Counted from the stretch's first letter, positions 33,681 through 41,923 are shown. The stretch: DNA of 64,000 nucleotides from Collinsella aerofaciens ATCC 25986 (GCF_010509075.1 NZ_CP048433.1:1364001-1428000), one strand, 5' to 3'. Numbers and translations are program-made. Notes: generated by a model not told the origin, from the letters alone.

Positions 33681-34682
33681 CTACGCCCGCAAGTCCTTTA
33701 CGCTGGAACGCTCGACCAACACGCCCGACACAAGCGTGCGACTTCTGGAGCTCGGGGCTTCCAAACCCGCAACGACCTCGTTAAGCGCACGGATGCCCAG
33801 CTCGCGGTGGCGAAACTTCACCGACGTCAGAATCGAGTTGGGAATCGTCTTGTAGAGCTCATCGTCGAAGCCGATCACGGACACGTCGTCGGGCACACTG
33901 AGTCCTTTGTCATGTAGAGCCATCATCACACCATTTGCCATGCAGTCGTTAGCAGCGAGGATCGCCGTGCAATCGGGTTTATCGGCAAGCACAAGGCCCG
34001 CGGCATAGCCACTATCCGCATTCCAATCGCCTTGCAGAGGCTCGGACGGCTCAATGCCACGTGCCTCGAGCGCCGCACGCCAACCTTTCATACGGCACTG
34101 GCTCGACAGCGACTCTTTCTTACCAGAGACGAAATACACGTTCTTGTGCCCGCGATTTAAGAAGTGCTCGCACGCCATGCGCGCACCACCCTCTTGATCG
34201 TCACTAACGGTAGAGCAGGTAGGATGTTCCATCGGCGTGATAATCACCGTCTTGAGGTCTTTCGGTGCCTCAAACGTATCAAAGTCATCGACCATCTGAC
34301 GCAGGTTGAAGATCATGCCATCAACAGGCAGCTGCGACATCCTGCGCGCTGCGTCGGCAAGGGTCATCTTCTCCCCCGCGCACTTCTTAATCATCGTGAG
34401 CGCAAAGCCGCGTTCTTCGGCGGCATCGGCGATACCGTCAATCATGTCCACGGCGCCGCCCGACAAGTGGAACATCACCACGCCGATGCACCCGTAACGG
34501 CCCAACTTGAGTGAACGCGCGGCAAAGTTAGTTCGAAACCCGAGCGCCTCCATTGCGGAATGGACCTTATCGCGTGTCGACTCTCGCACGCTATCGGGCT
34601 CGTTGATCACGCGCGACACCGTCTTGAGAGAAACGCCCGCAGCAACTGCCACATCGTTCATTGAGACATTTTTCTTGTCCAT
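33681..34682 (-). CDS. LacI-family repressor of sugar cassette 3
   Basis: 333 residues from ATG 34682. The helix-turn-helix reads VSMNDVAVAAGVSLKTVSRVINEPDSVRESTRDKVHSAMEALGF; the sensor includes STVSDDQEGGARMACEHFLNRGH and DDVSVIGFDDELYKTIPNSILTSVKFR. It is the most divergent of the four LacI proteins, and its operators (AATGACAAC/GTTGTCATT) also differ most. It is divergent from the EIICB-GH1 cassette at 34967-38242 and likely represses it. The start may lie at a nearby GTG, since GGAGAAG is 12 bases from this ATG. Confidence 0.91.
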   Translation of the reverse strand: MDKKNVSMNDVAVAAGVSLKTVSRVINEPDSVRESTRDKVHSAMEALGFRTNFAARSLKLGRYGCIGVVMFHLSGGAVDMIDGIADAAEERGFALTMIKKCAGEKMTLADAARRMSQLPVDGMIFNLRQMVDDFDTFEAPKDLKTVIITPMEHPTCSTVSDDQEGGARMACEHFLNRGHKNVYFVSGKKESLSSQCRMKGWRAALEARGIEPSEPLQGDWNADSGYAAGLVLADKPDCTAILAANDCMANGVMMALHDKGLSVPDDVSVIGFDDELYKTIPNSILTSVKFRHRELGIRALNEVVAGLEAPSSRSRTLVSGVLVERSSVKDLRA

Positions 34683-34785
34683 CGTTGCCACTACTTCTCC
34701 AGTCGGTTTTGCATCGCTTGTTTTTTGCGTTCTAGCATACACTACCTGCCCGACTGACAAATCAGCCGTTTATCGGACAATATCG

Positions 34786-34796
34786 ACCGTTCACCC
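34786..34796 (+). promoter_or_regulatory. Shared ACCGTTCACCC motif, cassette 3
   Basis: ACCGTTCACCC, a one-base variant of the shared motif, 26 bases upstream of the cassette 3 operators. Confidence 0.5.
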
Positions 34797-34821
34797 GTAA
34801 ATCCTTGTTGCTCTTCCAAAA

Positions 34822-34839
34822 ATGTCTTACGTTGTCATT
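34822..34839. promoter_or_regulatory. Candidate LacI-type operator, cassette 3, site 1
   Basis: ATGTCTTACGTTGTCATT, right half identical to site 2, left half degenerate; 23 bases from site 2. Confidence 0.68.
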
Positions 34840-34844
34840 AACGA

Positions 34845-34862
34845 AATGACAACGTTGTCATT
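34845..34862. promoter_or_regulatory. Candidate LacI-type operator, cassette 3, site 2
   Basis: AATGACAACGTTGTCATT is a perfect 18-bp palindrome with a central CG, about 105 bases before the EIICB start. Confidence 0.8.
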
Positions 34863-34966
34863 TCGCAATGCCTTCCCTAAGCAGGAAGGTTTCCGGGCAG
34901 TCCTGACCATCCATCGACGACCAGTTCCATCCACATGCATCGCGCATCAAGTAGCAAAGGAGCTCT

Positions 34967-36745
34967 ATGGACGCCATCGTAAAGATGCTCGAAAAGCATC
35001 AGCCGTTCTTTGAGAAGATCTCGAGGAACATCTACCTCCAGGCTATTAAGGACGGATTCCTTGGGTGCATGCCCATCGTCCTCACCTCTTCGATTTTCCT
35101 GCTCATTGCCACCCTTCCCGGCGTAGTCGGCATCACGCTGCCCCAGCCGCTCACCGACTGGTGCAACAAGCTGTACAACTTCACCATGGGCGTCATGGGC
35201 ATCATGGTTGCCGGCACCACTGCCAAGAACTTTACGGCTTCCATGAACCGTCGCATGCCCGCCGGCAAAGTGCTCAACGACGGCTCCACCATGGTGGCCG
35301 CCCAGTGCAGTATGCTTTTGCTCGCCGTTACGCAGTTCACCACCAAGTTCAACGGCTCCGAGCTTTCGGTCTTCGACTGCACCAGCATGGGCACGCGCGG
35401 TCTGTTCTCGGCCTATATCGCCGCGTTCATCACCGTGTGGGTCTACAAATTCTGCGTCTCGCGCGATTTGACCATTAAGCTGCCCAAGGAGGTCCCGGGC
35501 GCCATCGCTCAGAACTTCCGCGACATCATCCCCTTTGGCGGCGCCGTCATTATCTGCGGCATCATCGATGTCGTCGTGCGCAACCTCATGGGCGTTCCGT
35601 TCTCCGAGCTGCTCATCAAACTGCTCTCCCCGCTCTTCACTGCAGCAGAGACCTACCCCGGACTCATCCTTATTCAGGCAGCCACCGCGTTCTTCTGGTT
35701 CATCGGCGTCCACGGCCCCTCGATCGTCCAGCCGGGCATCGACCCCATCCGTCTTGCCAACCAGGCCGAGAACCTGCAGGTTCTGCTGGCCGGTGGTCAC
35801 CCCGCCCACTCCCTCACCTTTAACATGTCGCTCGTGGGTGAGTTCGGCGGCACCGGCGCCACGTTCATCGTGCCGCTCCTGCTGATTCTCTTTATGAAGT
35901 CCAAGCAGCTCAAAGCCGTCGGTAAGGCCTCGATTGTTCCTGTTGCCTTTGCTGTCAACGAGCCGCTGCTCTTTGGCGCGCCGATGATCCTTAACCCCTA
36001 CATGCTCATCCCCTTTGTTGCCGCCGGCTGCGTCAACGTGAGTGTTGCCAAGTTCTTTATCGACAATGTGGGCATGAACGGCTTCTCCTTCGTGGTGCCT
36101 TGGGCTACCCCTGCCCCCATCGGCATCTTCATCACCACGAACTTCCAGCTTATCGCCCTGGTATTTGTCGCGATCATCATCTTGCTGGACGCCATCATCT
36201 ACCTGCCGTTCTTGAAGGCATACGATAAGCTGCTCTGCGACCAGGAGGCCGAGCGCGCCGCCGAGCTGGGTCTCGAGTCCGATGGTGCTGCCACCATCGC
36301 CGCCAGCACCTCTGCACCCGCCATCGAGCAGACCGCCGCTGCCGTCGAGCCGACCGCCGCTGCCGCCGACAGCAAGCCTGTCGCCGATCAGCCCGAGCCC
36401 GCCGCCGACGCATCCGCTAAGAAGGATGTCGACGGCCTGAAGGTCCTCGTCCTGTGCGCCGGCGCCGGCACCTCTGCCATGCTCGCCAACGCCATCAAGG
36501 AAGGTGCCGCACAGACCGGAGAGAACATCGCTTCCTCCGCAGGCGCCTATGGTCAGCACACTGCCATCATGGATCAGTACGACGTTATCGTGCTTGCCCC
36601 GCAGGTCCGTAGCTACTACAACGACATGAAGGCCGACACCGATCGTCTGGGCATTAAGCTGCTCGCCCCGCGCGGTAAGGAATATATCGACCTTACTCGT
36701 GACCCCGCTGGCGCCATCAAGTGGCTCCGCGAGAACCTCGACTAG
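34967..36745 (+). CDS. PTS lactose-family EIICB, cassette 3
   Basis: 592 residues. EIIC domain at about 1-430 (MDAIVKMLEKHQPFFEKISRNIYLQAIKDGF; GVHGPSIVQPGI; AFAVNEPLLFGAPMILNP), a long Ala/Pro/Glu linker (about 435-482), and an EIIB domain with Cys497 in LCAGAGTSAMLANAI. It imports and 6-phosphorylates a galactoside or glucoside; the GH1 enzyme downstream would hydrolyse the product. AAAGGAG precedes the ATG. The linker is the least conserved part among the four EIICB paralogs. Confidence 0.94.
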   Translation: MDAIVKMLEKHQPFFEKISRNIYLQAIKDGFLGCMPIVLTSSIFLLIATLPGVVGITLPQPLTDWCNKLYNFTMGVMGIMVAGTTAKNFTASMNRRMPAGKVLNDGSTMVAAQCSMLLLAVTQFTTKFNGSELSVFDCTSMGTRGLFSAYIAAFITVWVYKFCVSRDLTIKLPKEVPGAIAQNFRDIIPFGGAVIICGIIDVVVRNLMGVPFSELLIKLLSPLFTAAETYPGLILIQAATAFFWFIGVHGPSIVQPGIDPIRLANQAENLQVLLAGGHPAHSLTFNMSLVGEFGGTGATFIVPLLLILFMKSKQLKAVGKASIVPVAFAVNEPLLFGAPMILNPYMLIPFVAAGCVNVSVAKFFIDNVGMNGFSFVVPWATPAPIGIFITTNFQLIALVFVAIIILLDAIIYLPFLKAYDKLLCDQEAERAAELGLESDGAATIAASTSAPAIEQTAAAVEPTAAAADSKPVADQPEPAADASAKKDVDGLKVLVLCAGAGTSAMLANAIKEGAAQTGENIASSAGAYGQHTAIMDQYDVIVLAPQVRSYYNDMKADTDRLGIKLLAPRGKEYIDLTRDPAGAIKWLRENLD

Positions 36746-36760
36746 GTTCCTCCCTCTGTT

Positions 36761-36787
36761 GGTGCCCGGATCCCCAGTTCGGGCACC
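36761..36787 (+). terminator. Intercistronic hairpin between EIICB and GH1, cassette 3
   Basis: GGTGCCCG pairs with CGGGCACC 15 bases after the EIICB stop. It occupies the same position as the hairpin in cassette 1 but has a different sequence and no T-run. Confidence 0.6.
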
Positions 36788-36820
36788 CTCCCTATTCGTA
36801 TCCCACAGAAAGGATGACTC

Positions 36821-38242
36821 ATGACCAACCCCATGCAGTTCCCCGACGGCTTTGTGTTTGGCGGCGCCACCGCTGCTTACCAGGTTGAGGGCGAGACCCG
36901 TACGCACGGCAAGGGCAAAGTGCCCTGGGACGATTTCCTGGCAGCCCAGGGTCGCTTCTCCCCCGATCCCGCAAGCGATTTCTACAACAAGTACCCGGTC
37001 GATATCGACCTGTGCCAGCGCTTCGGCATCAACGGTATCCGCGTCTCCATCGCTTGGAGCCGCATCTTCCCCAACGGCACTGGCGAGATCAACCCCGAAG
37101 GTGTCGCCTTCTATCACGAGCTCTTTGCCACCTGCAACAATGCTGGCGTTATCCCCTATGTCACGCTCGATCACTTTGATACGCCCGAGGCCTTTTACCA
37201 GAACGGCGGCGAGGGCTTCCTGACGCGCACGACGATCGACGCCTTTGTCGAGTACGCCAAGTTCTGCTTTGCCGAGTTCACCGAGGTCAAGCACTGGTTC
37301 ACGTTTAACGAGATTCCCGCGACCGCCGAGGGCAGCTTTATCGTCGGCAACTGGCCGCACGGCGAGAAGTATCGCCTGGACAAGGCTTTCCAGCTCATGC
37401 ACAACATGATGGTGGCCCACGCCAAGGCTGTCGTCGCCTTCCATGAGGGCGGCTTTGAGGGCGAGATCGGCATTGTCCAGAACCTGGAGCCCAAGTATCC
37501 CCTCGATCCCAACAACGCCGCCGACTGCGAGGCAGCTCGCATGGCCGACGTCATCAACAACCGCTGGGTACTCGACGCCACTTTCCGCGGCCACTATGCA
37601 GCCGACACCATGGAGGCTGCGACCAAGCTGGCCCATATCGCCGGCGGCGAGCTCGACGTCCGCGACGAGGACATCGCCGCGCTGACCGCCGCGCTCCCCT
37701 ACAACGATTGCCTGGGCGTCAACACCTACAAGTGCCAGTTCCTGCGTGCCGCCGAGGGCGAAAACGACATCAACCACAATGGCACCGGCGACAAGGGCTC
37801 CTCGCGCTGGTTCCTCAAGGGCGTGGGCGAGGCATGCGTGCGTGAAGGCGTTCCCACCACCGATTGGGACTGGATTATCTATCCCGAGGGCCTGTACGAC
37901 CTGCTGCTGCGCATTAAGAACGATTACCCCAACTACAAGAAGATCTACATCACCGAGAACGGCATGGGCTATAAGGACGACTTCGAGGATGGCTTTATCG
38001 ACGACGCCCCTCGCATCGACTACATGCGTCAGCATCTCGCGTGGATCCTCAAGGCAATCGACGGCGGCGTGAACGTCGACGGTTACTTTGTGTGGTCGCT
38101 GCAGGACCAGTTCTCCTGGACCAACGGCTATAACAAGCGCTATGGCCTGTTCTACATCGACTTTGAGACCCAGGAGCGCTATCCCAAGGCGAGCGCGTAC
38201 TGGTACAAGAACGTCGCAGAGACCGGCCTGCTCATGGCCTAG
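36821..38242 (+). CDS. GH1 6-phospho-beta-galactosidase, cassette 3
   Basis: 473 residues of glycoside hydrolase family 1: FVFGGATAAYQVEGETRTHGKGKVPWDDF at the N-terminus, acid/base Glu in WFTFNEIPA, nucleophile in YITENGMGYKDD, and SWTNGYNKRYG at the phosphate site. Close paralog of the cassette 1 enzyme; a notable change is LDHFDTPEAFYQNGGEG, where the other two have LHHFD. That His-to-Asp change lies next to the conserved sugar-contact loop and may alter aglycone preference (inference). AAAGGATG precedes the ATG. A strong terminator follows. Confidence 0.93.
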   Translation: MTNPMQFPDGFVFGGATAAYQVEGETRTHGKGKVPWDDFLAAQGRFSPDPASDFYNKYPVDIDLCQRFGINGIRVSIAWSRIFPNGTGEINPEGVAFYHELFATCNNAGVIPYVTLDHFDTPEAFYQNGGEGFLTRTTIDAFVEYAKFCFAEFTEVKHWFTFNEIPATAEGSFIVGNWPHGEKYRLDKAFQLMHNMMVAHAKAVVAFHEGGFEGEIGIVQNLEPKYPLDPNNAADCEAARMADVINNRWVLDATFRGHYAADTMEAATKLAHIAGGELDVRDEDIAALTAALPYNDCLGVNTYKCQFLRAAEGENDINHNGTGDKGSSRWFLKGVGEACVREGVPTTDWDWIIYPEGLYDLLLRIKNDYPNYKKIYITENGMGYKDDFEDGFIDDAPRIDYMRQHLAWILKAIDGGVNVDGYFVWSLQDQFSWTNGYNKRYGLFYIDFETQERYPKASAYWYKNVAETGLLMA

Positions 38243-38264
38243 TTTAAGCCGCGTACCCCCTGCC

Positions 38265-38308
38265 GGCCGCATACGAATCCCTCCACGGGTTCGCATGCGG
38301 CCTTTTTT
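38265..38308 (+). terminator. Terminator of cassette 3
   Basis: GGCCGCATACGAATCC pairs with GGGTTCGCATGCGGCC and is followed by TTTTTTG. Confidence 0.9.
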
Positions 38309-38336
38309 GTTTTTGGTGAGCCCGTGCGGGCCGTTT

Positions 38337-38393
38337 ATCTCGATCTGTAACATCTAGCAGGGATTTTCAATCCTAACTGTTATAGATTTAGAC
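38337..38393. repeat. Paired 57-bp palindrome, locus 3 unit a
   Basis: ATCTCGATCTGTAACA and TGTTATAGATTTAGAC arms, slightly degenerate, 95 bases after the cassette 3 GH1 stop. Confidence 0.85.
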
Positions 38394-38416
38394 GAACGGG
38401 CGACCAGGGCTGAAAG

Positions 38417-38473
38417 ATCTCAATCTGTAACACGTAGCCCACTTTTAACCGTCTAACTGTTACAGATCGAGAC
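38417..38473. repeat. Paired 57-bp palindrome, locus 3 unit b
   Basis: ATCTCAATCTGTAACA and TGTTACAGATCGAGAC arms, starting 80 bases after unit a; loop like that of locus 1 unit b (cgtagcccacttttaaccgtcta). Confidence 0.86.
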
Positions 38474-38527
38474 AATAAGATAGTCAAATCCGAACTTTCC
38501 AAGCAGTTATAAAGCATGGTTTCTAGT

Positions 38528-38602
38528 TTTCGGTATCACGAACATACTTTCGGTATCATTTAATGATATTATGATATCGAAAATATGTTCGTGATACCGA
38601 AA
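38528..38602. promoter_or_regulatory. Four-half-site palindromic operator of the fic gene
   Basis: A perfect 19-bp inverted repeat TTTCGGTATCACGAACATA (38528-38546 and 38584-38602) encloses a second one, TTTCGGTATCAT (38548-38559) with ATGATATCGAAA (38571-38582). The element TTTCGGTATCA therefore occurs four times, two per strand. The right end merges with the fic ribosome binding site AAAGGAG, so a bound protein would block expression. Confidence 0.82.
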
Positions 38603-38610
38603 GGAGCCGC

Positions 38611-39843
38611 ATGCGCCAGTTCGATTACACCACAGTCCCAGCGGAACTCGAAGCAACTCCAATCACCAACCTCCTCCTCTCGATACGCGAGCATAAAGGC
38701 CGTCAGCTTGCTCTGAGTCAAGTCAAACCCGAGCTTCTATCGTCCCTAATGGAGGAGGCTAAGATCCAAAGCACCCGGTCCTCCAACGGACTTGAAGGAA
38801 TTGTTACCACCCAAAAAAGACTCAAAGCGATCATGGCGTATTCCGCCAAGCCAAGCTCCCGCGCAGAGGAAGAAATTGCTGGATACCGAGATGTGCTGTC
38901 GCTTATTCACGAGCAACACGATTCCATTCCCGTAACGCCATCGGTCATTCTGCAGTTGCATCGTGACCTCATGGCGCACACGGCAATCTCGTATGGAGGC
39001 CATTGGAAAGATAGCGATAACGAAATCGTCTCCATTGACGATCAAGGAAATCGATTTGTGCGCTTTAGGCCCCCTTCGGCCCTAGCAACCCCGGGACTTA
39101 TTAAAGAAGCCTGCCAGTCCCTCAACGATGCTTTATCTCGCCAAGTTTGCGATCCCCTCCTTATATCGCTCCGCTTTATCTTCGATTTTGTTAGCATTCA
39201 TCCCTTCAACGATGGCAATGGCAGGATGAGCCGGCTCCTTACAACGCTGCTGCTCGAAAAGACTGGATACGACGTTGCGCGTTACATCAGCATCGAACGA
39301 CTTATTGAAGACAACAAAGCGCTTTACTACAACGCTCTCGCTGCAAGCTCCACTGGATGGAATGAAAATCAAAACACCGAAGTACCCTTTATCCGTTTCA
39401 TGCTCGGAACAACCCTGGCCGCCTACCGACAGCTCGAGCAGCGTACCTTAATTGAATCAAGCACTCGTCCCATGTCGAAGCAAGCGCGCATCGCCGTTCT
39501 ATTTCAACAGAGACCCGGCGTCATTAAGAAATCCGACATCCGATCCAACTGCCCCGATATCAGCGAGGTCACCGTTAAACGAACCCTCGGTCAGCTTGTT
39601 AGTTGCAGCGCAATCGAAAAAACAGGAGCGGGTCGTTCGACAGGCTACATACTCAAAGACGTCCATGCTCTAGAACTATTCTTGCAATCCACAATACCCG
39701 ATAGCGAGGCCGCAATAACAAAAGAGGCTCCAAAGGATAAGCTCCTTGAACGTATAAACCACGCCGAGGATGAAAGCAAAGAGGGGCTCTATGAAGACTA
39801 TGATTCATTCTCAAGGGACATAAAGACGAAATACGGAGTCTAG
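38611..39843 (+). CDS. Fic-domain protein with C-terminal winged helix
   Basis: 410 residues. The Fic core motif HPFNDGNGRMSR is at 197-208, matching HxFx(D/E)GNGRxxR with the catalytic His197. An N-terminal inhibitory motif of the (S/T)xxxE(G/N) type, SNGLEG, is at 58-63, so activity may be self-restrained (class II). Residues 285-355 (RIAVLFQQRPGVIKKSDIRSNCPDISEVTVKRTLGQLVSCSAIEKTGAGRSTGYIL) look like a winged helix. Such proteins transfer AMP to target proteins, and some bind DNA. The palindrome overlapping its ribosome binding site suggests autoregulation. Codon use is less GC-biased than the neighbours, consistent with acquisition. No separate antitoxin gene is evident. Confidence 0.9.
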   Translation: MRQFDYTTVPAELEATPITNLLLSIREHKGRQLALSQVKPELLSSLMEEAKIQSTRSSNGLEGIVTTQKRLKAIMAYSAKPSSRAEEEIAGYRDVLSLIHEQHDSIPVTPSVILQLHRDLMAHTAISYGGHWKDSDNEIVSIDDQGNRFVRFRPPSALATPGLIKEACQSLNDALSRQVCDPLLISLRFIFDFVSIHPFNDGNGRMSRLLTTLLLEKTGYDVARYISIERLIEDNKALYYNALAASSTGWNENQNTEVPFIRFMLGTTLAAYRQLEQRTLIESSTRPMSKQARIAVLFQQRPGVIKKSDIRSNCPDISEVTVKRTLGQLVSCSAIEKTGAGRSTGYILKDVHALELFLQSTIPDSEAAITKEAPKDKLLERINHAEDESKEGLYEDYDSFSRDIKTKYGV

Positions 39844-40036
39844 TCATATCTCAGAATAGCCTCATCCTTGTTGCTCAAAGTTATTTGCGCGTCATTGTAA
39901 AGCGGTACCCCCGCGCCGGCAGGGGGGTGTTCCTATAGTTTTGTCAACTGGGCAATGCTGTTTTCGAGATTGAATCGCGACATGCTAACGCCAGGCCTTT
40001 CGGCCGATGGGCTCCAATCTGTTCGGAGCGCTTCGA

Positions 40037-41194
40037 CTAGGCGGCGTAGGGCACCCTGTCCCGCATGATCGCGTAGATGACCTTCAGCCTCTTTCGTGCC
40101 AGCGCCTTGAGCGCCTTGCCGTGCGGCATGCCCCGCTCTCGGCACCTAGCGTAGTAATCGCCCCATCTTCCCTCTGTCCGGGTAAGGCAGTTGCACGAGA
40201 ATATGAGCAGGTTCTTCAGCCTCTTGTTGCCTTGGCGCGATGCCGTCACCGAGGAGATCGAGGTCCCCGACTGGCGGTTGCGCGGCGCCAGGCCGCAGTA
40301 CGACGCGAGCCTGTCGTGGCTTGGGAAGTCTTCGATATCTATGGAGATCGCGAGCTCGGAAGCGGTTTTGGGGCCGATCCCCGGCACCGTCAGGAGGCAT
40401 CGGTAGGTATCGTCGCCCTCGAGGAGGGCGGATATCTCCGCCGTGATCACATCGATCTCCGCCGAGTTCTCGGAGATCCTGCGCGCGAGCAGCCTCACCG
40501 CCCGGTCCTCGGCGGCGATGGCCGCCGCGTCCGGCCTTGTCGAGGAGGCCGTCGAGCGGACGAGGGCCTCGATCTTGCCGCGCGCCGCCCCGCGCGTGAG
40601 CGCCGCCGCCCTGCGGGGCCCGGCGTCGGCCACCGACCAGGCCCCGCCGAGGGATGCCATGAGCCTCAGCTGGGGACCGTCGGACAGGTCGACCAACGCC
40701 TCGAAGGCGGGGCACGATTCCAGCAGGATGCTGCGCAGCCGGTTCTTGCTCCTGGTGTTTTCGCAGGTCAGGAAGTTTCTCTGGGCGGCCAGCGCCCTCG
40801 CCGCCGCGACCGTCGGGCCCGGATCCCCGACCGGCAGGAGTGCGTCGGGGATGCCCAGCGCCGTCTTCGCGATGACCATTGCGTCCCGCTCGTCGGTCTT
40901 GGCGTCGCCGGCGAAGAGCCTGGCGGCCCCGTGTGCCGCGAGTCCCGGCAGGTACGCCGCCGACATCCCGGCCGCCTTGGCGCGGGCGAGCGCGAGGGCG
41001 CCTATGTTGCGCGACTGGTCGACGACCACGAGCGCGTCGGGGAAGCGGCCGAACAGCGAGTCCAGATCGCCCTCCCTGTTCGCGACGGGGGCGCTCAGCA
41101 GTATCTCGCCGTCCCGGGTCGCGACGCATGCCCAATGGGACAATTTCCCGACATCGAGCCCGATGACGGCTTCCGGCATTCTAGGTGGTGCCAC
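40037..41194 (-). CDS. IS110-family transposase
   Basis: 385 residues from GTG 41194, which has GGAGG seven bases upstream. The N-terminal RuvC-like DEDD domain begins VIGLDVGKLSHWACVA and includes KTDERDAMVIAKTAL; the C-terminal transposase_20 domain has LLTVPGIGPKTASELAISI, SYCGLAPRNRQSG and the serine-containing NKRLKNLLIFSCNCL. Full length for the family, with no frameshift seen, so it may be active. Codon use is very GC-rich compared with the fic gene beside it. Family members recombine DNA under guidance of an element-encoded bridge RNA. Confidence 0.93.
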   Translation of the reverse strand: MAPPRMPEAVIGLDVGKLSHWACVATRDGEILLSAPVANREGDLDSLFGRFPDALVVVDQSRNIGALALARAKAAGMSAAYLPGLAAHGAARLFAGDAKTDERDAMVIAKTALGIPDALLPVGDPGPTVAAARALAAQRNFLTCENTRSKNRLRSILLESCPAFEALVDLSDGPQLRLMASLGGAWSVADAGPRRAAALTRGAARGKIEALVRSTASSTRPDAAAIAAEDRAVRLLARRISENSAEIDVITAEISALLEGDDTYRCLLTVPGIGPKTASELAISIDIEDFPSHDRLASYCGLAPRNRQSGTSISSVTASRQGNKRLKNLLIFSCNCLTRTEGRWGDYYARCRERGMPHGKALKALARKRLKVIYAIMRDRVPYAA

Positions 41195-41466
41195 GGTGTT
41201 ATCCTCCAATCGGTAGGCCGATCGGAACCCCTCCCTGCGACACCCACATTACCTGGCCGTGGCGCTTGCGCCCGGCAGTTTCCTATCAGTCGTCCGGAGC
41301 GGCGAGCGCCCCCGGTGGCAACACCCCCCGGGCCCTCTACGGGGCAGGGGCAGACGGCCATCCGGAGGCGCCCGATCGGCGGCCCCTCGGGGCTTGCCCG
41401 TATCGTAGGCAATGCGCCGAATGCTCGCCATCGAAATTTATCGGTGGCCCACTTCAGACTGTAATG
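41195..41466 (-). ncRNA. Candidate bridge-RNA region of the IS110 element
   Basis: About 270 bases between the transposase start and the right end hold no gene and are rich in paired GC tracts (for example ggtaggccgatcgg, gccccgtagagggcccgggg read on the minus strand, and CCGATCGGCGGCCCC). In IS110 elements of the type with a long upstream non-coding end, the bridge RNA that pairs with target and donor DNA is encoded here. The assignment rests on position and structure potential only; the guide loops were not resolved. Confidence 0.4.
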
Positions 41467-41469
41467 GGC

Positions 41470-41815
41470 AGATGTATCGCCTGCCGATCCTGCTGGAGTC
41501 GGCAATCAGATAGCGCGTATCGGCCTTGCTAAAGGCGAGCTGCTGGATGCGGCCCTCGTCCATGTTGGACGTGGACACGTCGCCGTCCAGAATGCCGTTG
41601 GCACCGATAAACGCCGTGTCAATCCCTAGTGCGCGCAGGGCATCCTCGGCCATGGGGCCCACAAAGGCGGCGGTGCGGCGGCGGTACATGCCGCCCACCA
41701 GGCACAGCTCGCAATCCTCGCGCGCCTCGAGCAGGCTAAAGGCCGAAAGCGAATTGGTCACATAGATGAAAGGCAGCTTGTCGGTGACTCGGAGAGCGCC
41801 AATGCGACCTCACGA
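41470..41815 (-). pseudogene. Remnant of a DeoR-family repressor gene
   Basis: The translated text VTNSLSAFSLLEAREDCELCLVGGMYRRRTAAFVGPMAEDALRALGIDTAFIGANGILDGDVSTSNMDEG...LIADSSRIG matches the central and C-terminal sensor part of the intact DeoR at 45960-46724 almost residue for residue. The N-terminal helix-turn-helix is missing upstream (a stop codon is soon met), and the C-terminal 35 or so residues are replaced by IS110 sequence. It cannot make a working repressor. Confidence 0.88.
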
Positions 41816-41853
41816 CGGTTGCGCTCATTGTCTCAATTAGATACTCAACGAAA

Positions 41854-41888
41854 TACGGCCCCGCAGCTCAATAAGCTGCAGGGCCGTA
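41854..41888. terminator. Terminator of the fourth EIICB gene
   Basis: TACGGCCCCGCAGCT pairs with AGCTGCAGGGCCGTA with one mismatch, 36 bases beyond the EIICB stop on the minus strand. Confidence 0.7.
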
Positions 41889-41923
41889 CTATACACCGAC
41901 GAATCAACGACGGAGTGCATCCA

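Larger units (their letters stand above)
39940..41470 (-). mobile_element. IS110-family insertion element (ends approximate)
   Basis: Contains one transposase gene (40037-41194), a short downstream side and a 260-base GC-rich non-coding upstream side. The right end is placed near 41466-41475, where similarity to the deoR gene resumes; the left end is not resolved because the family lacks clear terminal inverted repeats and target duplications. An ATTTGCGCGTCAT string at about 39887 also occurs about 95 bases beyond the stop of the intact deoR at 45960, suggesting the left flank is the old deoR 3' side. Confidence 0.7.

Noticed and set aside
34877-38353. A 1158-codon open frame on the minus strand
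   Set aside because: It is antisense to the EIICB and GH1 genes of cassette 3. Its product is a low-complexity Gly/Val/Asp/His text produced by the complement of highly biased codons, without any domain.
40007-41464. A 485-codon plus-strand frame across the IS110 element
   Set aside because: Arginine/proline/glycine-rich shadow of the transposase gene.
41438-41761. The frame at 41438-41761 as a real 107-residue gene
   Set aside because: It lacks the DNA-binding domain and its last 20 residues come from IS110 sequence, so it is a remnant of a DeoR gene.
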